Below are positions 55,001 to 64,000 of a DNA stretch of 64,000 nucleotides, in pieces; position 1 is the stretch's first letter; every line of letters begins with the position of its first letter. The DNA is from Saprolegnia diclina VS20 (lineage: Eukaryota > Oomycota > Saprolegniomycetes > Saprolegniales > Saprolegniaceae), in contig NW_008246095.1 of the NCBI RefSeq assembly GCF_000281045.1, forward strand, positions 547,990-611,989, read 5' to 3'. The notes under the pieces are model-generated. The model saw only the letters and a list, made by a program, of their open reading frames with translations. It was not told the DNA's origin and did no database searches. The position numbers were made by a program, and so were the translations under genes.

Positions 55001-58000
55001 GCACCAACGGCGCATTCGGTGGCGTCTTGACCAGTGGGCATTGATACTGCGAGAGACACGAGTGGTAGAGACCAAAAACGGACGCTGCACGCGCCGGGGT
55101 CCCCGCTGGTACGCTGCGCGCGATGAGATCCGAGACGTCGATGAAGCTTCCGTTGCCGGCGTTGATCATGCTGAGGATTGTTTGGTTCATGTTGCGCTGG
55201 AAGTCGGTCATGAGCTGTTGGCAGCTCGGATCGGGCCCGCAGTACGTCTGCAAGAAGGCGCGGCACTGGTCGCACACTACACAAAAGATGAGTTGTTGAA
55301 TAGCGTTTCTTGGGAGCGTACTGGACGTCATGTTGGTGGCCTTGAACATGTCCATGGGCATTGGCGCTCCCGCTGCAAAGTACTTGAGGTTGTACGGCAC
55401 GACCTGCAGGGCGACCGACGCATTCGGCGAAGAGACGCGGACGTAATCGTAGTTGCGGTACACTTGGATAGTCGGCAGCGGGCCCACAAAGTTGCCATAC
55501 GTGAGCTCGAGCGTCCAGAGACTCTGCGCGGCCGCGAGCGTCGTGTACGAGTACGCTCTGATGGACGAGGTAAAGTTGCTCAAAAACCAAAGCTGCGCCT
55601 CAAACGTCATGAAACCAGAGCCAGAAGCACTGACGTTGTAGAGAGCGCCCAGCGTCACGCCCTTGACCGAAAACTAGATGGGATCGATAAGACTTTGTCG
55701 CTAGTTGGGACAGCGTACCATGAGCGTCACGCTTTCATACGTCTGCATTTGGATCGTCTGCGTCGCGTTGTTGGGCTGCAGTGAGACCATGCGGGTCGAG
55801 CTCACGTCCTCCGTGATCGGACACGACGTGTTCATGTAGCAGCGCAGCGCCGACGTGAGCTGCTGCCAGCCCGCAAACGAGACGCCGAGCTGGGCATAAC
55901 ACGAAGAAAAGTTGCTCGTCAGGTTGGCAGTGTAGCCCATCGGGTACGTGGTGCTGAGCAAAATGGACGGGTTGTCAAAGATCGCCGACGAGTTGGCCAT
56001 GCATGCAAACGCCCCGGAACAGTCGGCGCTCTTGCGACACGCCTCCATCTTGTCGCTACACGCTCGGCACTCGGCTACAATCAACAGTTGAGTGTCGAAT
56101 GCCAGCACTCGAGGCGCGTACGGATCGGGGTCAGACCCATCCCGGACGCGGTCGGGCCTGGCGGCGGCGGCCCAGGAGCAAATGTCAGCTGCAGGTTCAG
56201 CGGCGCCGGAACGTCCGTCGACGAGACTGGCGCGTTCGAGTTGAGCACGAGGTGCGGCAAGGGGCCCACAAGGTCCTTGTACTGCAGCAGAATGTACCAG
56301 TAGACACTCATCTCTTGCGAGATCGGGTCAAACTCGGGAGTCGAGTAAATTTGGACTCGAACACCGGTGGTGACCGCCGAAAGCAGCGTCGTCAGCGGCA
56401 TGGACAGCGTCTTTGGGTCCGTCGACGCGACGATATTCCCCAAGTCCATCGATTGGCTGCCCATTTGCACCTACGACACAAGATGGTCATGTCCTGCGTC
56501 CCAAAATCACAAATTTTCGTACCCAGAGGCTCACATACGAGCCTTGCGGCGCACGAATGAGCTGGCGTGACGAGAATGGCTGCGACAGCGTAATGTTGCC
56601 CGAGGGAACTTGCGCGACGGGGCACCCCGACTCCATAAAGCTCTGGAGCACATCGACGAGCGGCGCAGCGCTGGCCGGCGGCAGACTCCCGAGGCAGTTT
56701 GCGGCCATGTCCGAGACGTCCCACTGCGAGTTGTTGTACCACAGTGTTGCGTTGCGCGCCATTTGATCCGCCAGCGCCGGCAAATCCAAGCAGTCGTAGG
56801 CCATCGGGTACGTCTTGCTCAGCGCCGAGAGCTGCGCGTTCGCCTTGGCGCACTCGGCGCTTTGGCCAGTCGCGATCGACGAGAAGAACGCCGTGTTGTA
56901 CGGGAGGACCTCGACCGCGTAGTACGGTGCGACGTTGGTCGAAATCGAGACGGGCGGCTGCGGACGCGCGTTCGGGTTGTACACGCTTAGAATCGGGAGC
57001 GAGCTCATGAGATTCTGGTACGCAATCTGGATCGTCCACGCATTCTGGGACGGGTTCCAGCTCTTGGAGACCGTCGGGACGACGCCAGTCGCTGCAAATT
57101 GCTGGGAAAGCGTGTTGCTGAGCGCGGCGACGTCACTTGTCTCGGTAAAAAGAGGAGTGATCGCAATGCCGTTAAACTCGATCTGGAGCTGGAGCTCGTA
57201 CGTCGACGCCATGATAAGGACCGCGTGGCTCGGGTCGTTGGAGTAGAGCACCGCCATATTGGTCGTATTTGGCAAGAACGGCGCGAGCGGGCACCCCGAG
57301 TGGAGGAAGCACGACGCGGCAATCTGAAAATCCGCCCACGCATTCGCCGAGGTCGTGTTCTGGCACTGCAAAAGCGCTTGCGTAATGTCGCGCGTGAAGC
57401 CCGGGAGGTAGTTTTGAACGGTTTGCGTGAGGAAATTCGGCGTCAGAATCTGGTTCTGGATGCAGTAGACGTCGCTCGACTGCGCGAGCAAATTCTGGCA
57501 CAAGGCGCAAGCCTCGGACGGAAGCGTGAACAGATTCAAGGTCTGGTTGCCTCCATCGGTGAGTGGCGACGCCGGATACAAGCTGAGGTTGAGACTCAGT
57601 ACGTTGTTGGCGATGATGGCACTGTAGTAGTTGACGCTCTCTTCGCCCGAGTGGCTCACAACCGTCACGGACGACGCGGCCGTCGTCGGGCTCATCATGC
57701 TATATGTGCATCGTTAGACAATATTGTACAAGCATAGCATTCGTACTGGGCGATGACGCGCACGACGAGGTCGTCGGAGGCATTCTGGAACGAACCAGGC
57801 GGCGTCAAGTGCAGCACAACGTCGATGCGCGACGGGTTCGAGTCGGCCGACGGCCAAATCTGCCACACGGTCGCATTGCTCGCATCGATGATCGGCGCGA
57901 CGGCCCCGGGCGCAAACGCGTTGGAGAAGAGCGGACGCTTGGTCTCGTACGACGCGAGGACATACGGGACCTCCACAAACGCCGACGTGAACGCCAGCTG

Positions 58001-61000
58001 GAGGCAGAAGAGCGCGTTGCACGGCGGCGACGGCTGCGTCACGTGCACAAAGCTGCCGTCCAAGAGTGGGTACGACTGGCGTGGCACGAAGAGGTCGCCC
58101 GACGACGTCACTTCGTACGTCGTGTAGCCATCCGCATACAAGTTGAGCTGGATGCCCAAGATGGTCTGCGCCGTCGGCCACTCGACGGCCGCGAGCGACT
58201 GCGGAAGATTGAGCTGGACTTGCGTCTGGACCGCGTCGCGACCGACGTTGGATCCATCCGCCAACGGCAACTGGAAGGTCCACTGCATCGCGTTCGAGTT
58301 GTACGGCTTGTAGAGCTTGAGGAGCGAGATCGCATTCGATGGAATGCCCGACGCAGCCGCCACGGCGAGCTTGATGCGCGCATAGTCGAGCGCCGAGTAC
58401 GTCATGGACAACTCCTGGTACAAGGTCAGGTACAAGAAGACGTACGGACCGATGGGCGCGGCCACCGGTGCGAGCCCGGTCGAGAGCTCGACGCCGACGA
58501 GGCCAAACGGTGGCAAGCCCGGCGATGCCGCCACGACGGCATTGATGACGGCCGGGTTGACGAGCGCCGACGTCATGTTGGTCGTCTGCTGCGTGTCGTT
58601 GGCGTCCGTAAAGAGCAAGAGACGCGCCTCGTAGTACGCAGCCTGCGCGGCCGACGGCGCGTTTGTGTGGATATCATAGATCTGCGTCGCATTCGCACCG
58701 ACGTGGTAGCCCAACATGGTCGTCAGCGTCGGCAGCGACGCTGTCAGGTTCGCGAGCGTCACATTCGCAAACGAGACCGTCACGCGCAGGTAGGTGTTGG
58801 GCGAGATGGCATCCGGCGGCGTCTCGAGCACACTCGCTTGGTAAAAGCTCAGCGGTACGACAAAGCCGTCTGCGCCGAGGTCCAGCATCGCCGAATCAAA
58901 CTCGTCGCCAACCCCGTTGCGCTTGAGATGGTTCGCGAGCGTCGTCTGCAGCGGCCCGGACAGCGCCATACGGTCCATGGTCGCATTGAGCTGGAGGTGC
59001 ATCGTGACAATCACCAAGTAGCTGCCGCTGGCCTTGGTGACGGGGCCCGTGATGATGCGACTGGTCGAGTTCCACCCGAGGTTGGACGCGATCGCGAGCT
59101 TGATGCGCTGGAAGAAGAACGCGTCGTACGTGTTGAGCGGGACAGGGTTCGCGTCGTAGTACTGCAATTTGACGTCAAAGTACGGCGACGTGAGGGCGAC
59201 CGCCGGCTCGGGGCTGCTAGTCGTGCTCGTGCTGTAGTTATAGACACTCACAAGGACCGGGTTGGGCGCAAAGACCGACCCGAGCTGGTCGAGCAGCGTC
59301 GCATTGTAGAACGTGGTCGCAGGTGCCAGCATCGAGTCGTACGGTGCGTAGAGCCGGAATGAGACGTTGAAGCTCCCGTATGCATTCGCATCGCGAAGCG
59401 ACGAGTGCACGCTGGCCACGTCCGACGTGTTGCTGAACACTCCTGCTGCGGCTTGGAGCACCGAGAGGAGCGCGGTCTCGTGAACCTCCAGATCGTGGAG
59501 ACTCAAGCTGCCGTCGAACGTCAACCACACGCGCGCAAACGACGACGTGAGCGGCACCGGGGGAATGTACACGACCGAGTTGAACCACGAGACGTACCCG
59601 TCCGCGCCCAAGTTGAACTTGACACCTTGGTATCCCGTGAGGAGACTCATGTCCGGTCGGTTGTTGAAGAGGAAGCGCGACGGCGCGTTGAGCGACATGA
59701 GCTGCGAGATCGTCTCGCGGGCCGGCATGCCTGCCGTCAAGTACGCCCGGACGGTCCACGTCACCGTGTACGAGTGCATGGGCTTGGACACGTCGAGCAC
59801 CTTCATCTGCGACGGCAGGACCGCGCGGTTTGAAGCGCCGGCCAGCGCACACAGACCGCGCTGGAGGTCAAACACGGGGCTTCCTTGCGTCGTTGGCGCG
59901 ACTTGGATGAACGTCATTGTGAAATCAAAGAATGAAGGTGTCGCGACAACTCCCGCCGCTGCTGGCGACAAGTAGAGCGCAACCATGCCTGCGGGTAGCT
60001 GGAGCGCGGTGAGAATATCCTGCAGGAGCGCGCTACTGTTGGTCGCGACCATCGCCGCAATCGCATCCTCGCTGCTGACCGGCGTCGGCTGCGCGCGGAG
60101 CGACAGCCCAATGTACGTGGGCGTGTCAATGTCGCTGGCGTCGCATTCGATGGCGACGACACTCATGGACGCTCCGAGGTCGGCCGCAAGACTCTGGAGG
60201 ATCGCGGGAGTATACGCCTCGACTTGGCGAAGGCTGAACGCAATGCCAAACGACAGCGTGACGTTCACACTCACGTTGGGCGGCGACGGCAGACTGTACG
60301 CCGAGCTGTACCACGACGTGATGGCGCCGTCGGCCGTGAGGTTCATCGTGTACATACCAGACCCGAGGAACGTCAAGTCGTTGGCTTCGAAGATCGGCGC
60401 ACAAATCAATGCGCTGTCAAAGGCCAAGTGCAAGCTGTCGCGCGAGACGAGCCCGTTGTCGAGACCAATGAAGAGCGAGACGACGAGCAGCGGCTGCCAC
60501 GACGCTTTGGCCGCTTGCGTCACATGCACCCACGTCGCGTGGTATCCCAGGAGTGCGGCAGCGGCAGCGAACTCGACCGATTGGAAGAAGAAAGCGTCGA
60601 GCGCCACTTGTCCGTCGGCCGGCGCCGGCAGCAAGAGGTCCATGCCAATGTACGGCGCACTCGGGAGGAACGGCGTCACGGGGCCAAGACCTTTCACGAG
60701 CACGTTGTTGGCCGACATGGACGGCGAGAGCGCACCAAACATGGCCTGCGCCAACGCCAATGGCAGCATCTGCCCGACGACCAGACCGAGACTCGTATAG
60801 TTGACCATTGGCGGCATGGCTCCGGTCGGAGCGGTAATGACGTCACCGGTGCCGTTGGTTGCATTCTTCAAAAAGAGGTTGATCGAGACGACGTAGTCGA
60901 GCATCGAGTAGAGCGATGGCTGGAGGTTTGTCGCTGCGAGGTTGGTCGTGACTTCAAACCCGGCCGTGTCGACGTGCGTCACGAGCGCCGTGTCGTTGTC

Positions 61001-61216
61001 GTTGTTGTTGAGGTAGCTCATAAGCATATTCTCCATCGTATGCTCGTTCATCTTGAGTGCTTGCAGTGACGTGGCGTACGGAAGACGCAGGTCCAATCGC
61101 ACGTAGCTGGCGTTCGCTGGGTTGGGCACCGAGGGCACGACGTAGTCGTACGTCTGGCCGAGCACGAGCCATGAGAGGTGTCCGAGGAGCACGAGGCCCA
61201 AAAGTCGCAGTCCCAT
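52087..61216 (-). CDS. Giant secreted modular protein, at least ~2,900 aa (3' end lost in gap)
   Basis: A signal peptide (MGLRLLGLVLLGHLSWLVLG) starts the protein. Ten exons are visible: 61216-57747, 57699-56523, 56470-56122, 56074-55719, 55673-55322, 55276-54632, 54584-53784, 53743-53093, 53047-52346 and 52287-52087. All joins keep frame. Exon 1 (~1,157 residues) holds repeated ~200-residue units, each ending in an LxADG motif (NLTADGAI, NLGADGYV, DLGADGFV, NLYADGYT). The rest is alternating cysteine modules. Type A: CDQCRAFLQTYC, CDQCEAYLKANC. Type B: CNRCLQYFEAC, CNACVSQFSAC with SCLAANKCPV and YxNYxGPLPT. N-glycosylation sequons are very frequent. No membrane segment is seen before the gap. 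It is most likely an extracellular or cell-surface protein; function unknown and no named family recognised. Confidence 0.8.
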
Positions 61217-61553
61217 CCTCGAGTCGAGTTGTCTACTGCATGCCACGTCGTCCTCTGCGTTCAATTATCGAACAAGAGAAAAACCTTCGTATTGGCGACT
61301 CTTGTCCAAGGGTCGTCCTCGTAGATCTCTCTTCAGACCTCTCGCCCAGCGATGCTATGAGCTCCCAACATCTACTTGATTCTTTGCGTTAGATTGACCT
61401 CTTGGCTCTACGCCACAGCTTACAACGGGCTCACATTGATATCCCAGGAAGCTCTACAGCGAGCCTGGCTCAGGATCACGTGGAAGAAGAAGACGAACGA
61501 TATAATCCGAACAAGAGAACGATCAAGAGCTTGGCGTGGGACGACGTCGAAGG
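61217..61553. other. Intergenic, no gene seen
   Basis: 336 bp between the giant-protein start codon and the CobW stop codon, both minus strand. It presumably holds the giant gene's promoter; nothing distinctive found. Confidence 0.5.
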
Positions 61554-63260
61554 TTAGAAGCCACACATGCACTCGGAGAGCTTTTTGCGAATGTCGTACA
61601 AGATCAGTTTGGCGCGCGCATCGATGGTCGGCCACATGCTCAGAAGGGTGTGGGACCCCGCGGCCGACGCGACCAACACCAGACTGCTTTCATCGTCACC
61701 GGGCAGCGCGAGAAGGAGGGCACCGTCGCCGCTCGCGTTGACTTGGGTCGCCAATTGGAGGTTGAGCGCCTTCATGTCAATGTGATGGTGGTGTCGGATC
61801 ATGGTTTCGTTGAGCGAGTTGACGGGGCACACGAGGCGGAAGCGCACCTGCAACACCATCCGTTAAGCTGCAGGCGCTCACAGGTCCGAGATACTACCTC
61901 GTTGGGTGTGGCGCGGAGGAGCTCAAAGCGGTCGTCGGAAGCGAGCTGCGCAACACACGCCGCTTGGTGTGACTCGAGCGCGTCACGCGCAATCAACGAC
62001 TGCAAATCCGCTTGTACGGACGCCGCCTCGAAGCCGGTGCCAATGACAGCCAGCTGCGTCAACGGCGCACACGGCCATTTGCCCGTGTTGGTCATCTCGA
62101 GCCTTGCACTTGGCGATCAGACGCGCATGATACGGAAGAAAATGCTACCGTTGCTTGCCGCTGAGCTGCAGCACGTAGCGGTGGAGCGGGTCTTCCGCGA
62201 GATAGAAAATGCCCTTGGCGCGCAGCGTCGACGGTGGGAGCTTGGCGCCAATCCACGCAGTCAGCGCCGGCAGCGACACGGGCGTCTTGGACTCGAGGAC
62301 TTCGGTGGACCATTCAGTGTGGCTCGGCGTATACGCGCGACCATCGACTCTAGAAGAACACCATTATAACCACTCTGCTCGTTATCGGCGTTGGCTGTGT
62401 ACTGGGTGCGACGCAAGGTCGAGGCCGCCGACGTGTTCCAATGCGCCTGGACACGCTCGTGGCTCACCGAGTTGTAGATACCCTCGGGCGGCGCAATGTC
62501 GAGGATGCGCGGAAGGTACACGTCGCAGTGCGTCGTCTCGTAGATGTGCGCGCCGGCCGGCGTCAGCGCCCGCACGACCTCCTGTGCCCGCGCCTTGCGT
62601 TCTGGCACATCGCATCAGAGAGAGGGAGTCGGACGCCAAGGCATGCGTACCTGGCGAATGGAGCAAGTCGATCTTGTTGAGAAGCACGACGTCGGCGCAC
62701 TTGAGCTGGTTGAGCGCGACGGCGCAGGGGGCCACGTTGTTGTCGGCGTCGGCGACTAGCGCATCGGCATCGACGACTGTGACCACTGAGTCGAGACGGG
62801 CACGCGTGAGCTTGCCAAAGCGCGCTTGAATGGCTTCGATGAGCGCGAGCGGGTCCGTCGTGCCGCTCGTCTCGACCACGAGGTAGTCCATGGTCATGTC
62901 GTCTTGGCTGAGCACCTGCCACACCACGTCCTTGAACTCGTTCGTGTTGTCGACGTCGAGGCGCACGGGGCAGCACATGCAGCCGTTCTCCATAAGAAAT
63001 CCGGTCGACGTCCGCGTCTTGGACTCGGTGATGAGCTGCTCGTCCACATTGAGCGCGGCGACGTCGCTCACGCAGCAGCACACGCGCAGGTTGAGGCGGT
63101 TCTTGAGGATGTGCCGCAATAGCGTCGTCTTGCCGCTGCCGAGGAAGCCCGTGAGGATCGTCACGGGCAGGTGGCGCGTCGGCGGCGCCAGAAGGAGCTT
63201 TTCGTAGTGCAGAGAGAGGTTGAGGCGGTCGACCTCGAGCTGCGCGCTGCTGCGGGCCAT
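61554..63260 (-). CDS. CobW/COG0523 family metal-chaperone GTPase
   Basis: Five exons (63260-62651, 62601-62403, 62349-62149, 62108-61898, 61847-61554) give about 504 residues. The G3E GTPase motifs are all present: P-loop TGFLGSGKTTLLRHIL (~38-50), the metal-binding ENGCMCCPVR (~91-100, the CxCC signature), ETSGTTDP (~130-137) and NKIDLL (~195-200). The CobW C-terminal domain follows (LPALTAWIGAKLPPSTLRAK, GKWPCAPLTQLAVIG), then an extra ~95-residue C-terminal region (VRFRLVCPVNSLNETM onward). COG0523 proteins are GTP-driven zinc or cobalt metallochaperones; the euk ZNG1 type supplies zinc to methionine aminopeptidase. ATG 63260 is preferred over 63356 because the extra codons coincide with a promoter-like TATCCGGA cluster. 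Confidence 0.88.
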
Positions 63261-63292
63261 GGCAAAGGCAATGTGCTGGCCGATCGACGGAA

Positions 63293-63338
63293 ATCCGGAT
63301 AATACAAGCGTATCCGGATACTCATGGGCATCCGGATA
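63293..63338 (-). promoter_or_regulatory. Triple TATCCGGA cluster upstream of CobW
   Basis: Three copies of TATCCGGA(T) within 46 bp, 33-78 bp upstream of ATG 63260; mirrored at 51793-51838 in the left arm. The same motif precedes NOP16 and the RhoGAP-like gene. Confidence 0.45.
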
Positions 63339-63690
63339 TCGAGATGTTGGCGCCATGCTTGATGTCGACGAAGGCCCAGACTCTCGGTTGCCAAAGTCCT
63401 CATCTTAGAACGAGCGACTCCCTCCTAGGGCACGTGGCTCTTCAATTTATCTCGACCATGCAACTACACGACTACCACTAATGCATATTATGCTGCGGAG
63501 TGGCCATTGGGCGTTGACCCCAAGGGAAACATGATTCCTTTGGTTGCCCCTCACGTTGCCGTCCCTACTCGCATTCATCCCATAGCACGTGCTACGAGGG
63601 GTGCTCACGACAGGATTTAGAACGCTTGGTGGCAACCCAAGCAAAGGATGTACCGTGCTGTGCATGGTATCGACCGATGTACCCAGCGGC

Positions 63691-64000
63691 ATTGTACGCT
63701 TTATCCTGTCGCGCTGCCACGTGGTGTCCTCATTGTCGTATCCTGCAACCAAGTGTCAAGCCAGCGCTCGCCGCCCAGTGCGTCATGGCGGCGCCATGCG
63801 CGTCGATCATCTCGTGCGTCGGGAACCAAACGACTCGGAACTGTACGATGGCGCTGGCGAGTGCGAATATGGAGTCGTCGACCGAGTACACGTCGGCAGT
63901 CGCGACACGGCCAACGTCGCGTACACTGCGTGGTATGTGTGTTGCGCAGGCGCTGACGTGCATAGAGATCAACCAGAGTCCGCTGCTGTCGACGACCGCG
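63691..64000 (+). pseudogene. Inverted copy of the degenerate giant-protein module (partial)
   Basis: Mirror image of 51440-51131, with the same 4-nt deletion and the same altered splice-acceptor position. It runs off the right edge of the window. Confidence 0.6.

Larger units (their letters stand above)
63145..64000 (-). repeat. Right arm of the large inverted repeat (continues off window)
   Basis: Reverse complement of 51131-51986. It covers the CobW 5' part, the 430-bp spacer 63261-63690 and the start of a giant-protein module copy, and is still matching at the window end. Confidence 0.92.

Noticed and set aside
57704-59362. 552-codon plus-strand open frame opposite the giant secreted protein
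   Set aside because: Arginine/valine-rich antisense shadow; the minus strand has a signal peptide, repeats and consistent splicing.

Overview
The window is 64 kb of nuclear DNA from a eukaryote with compact genes, GC-rich coding sequence and very short introns (mostly 40-60 nt, typically starting GTACG or GTGCG and ending CTAG/GTAG). Genes lie densely on both strands. The gene set includes ciliary components (MNS1-like, LC8-type dynein light chain), a PH-kinase-RyR fusion, an LRR family and a very large secreted modular protein. I infer a stramenopile, most likely a saprolegnialean oomycete (water mould). This is inference from protein character and intron style; no marker in the window names the species.

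Layout, left to right. 0-6.4 kb: N-terminal piece of a xanthine dehydrogenase-type molybdenum hydroxylase (-), a 144-bp tandem duplication, a MORN-repeat gene (+), then an LRR family with one intact gene (4.05-5.55 kb) flanked by two decayed copies. 6.5-16 kb: ELP1 (+), TIM22-like (-), and a HSA/SNF2-like/SANT protein (-) with a degraded ATPase. 16.6-26.4 kb: MNS1-like (+), a RhoGAP-like/IQ protein (-), dynein light chain (+), RIC1 with an inserted PDZ-like domain (-), PRP19 (+). 26.5-38 kb: a TMEM198-like membrane protein, a PH-kinase-double-RyR protein, an unrecognised small gene, an acyl-CoA synthetase relic, a foldback repeat, a TKL-type kinase with a myristoylation-type N-terminus, and an ICME-type esterase. 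38.6-50.2 kb: an acidic unknown protein, NOP16, a PIN-nuclease/DExH-helicase fusion, and XRN2/RAT1. 50.5-64 kb: a giant secreted protein (at least about 2,900 residues) built from repeated exon modules and cut by a 100-N assembly gap, plus a CobW/COG0523 GTPase gene. This region is framed by two identical inverted arms of at least 856 bp.

Many genes are RNA or gene-expression housekeeping (ELP1, PRP19, NOP16, XRN2, DExH helicase), but they are not arranged as operons. Exon joins for all multi-exon genes were worked out by hand from GT/AG sites, reading frame and protein-family continuity; summed exon lengths are multiples of three. Ends marked uncertain are those where only the start codon is in doubt.
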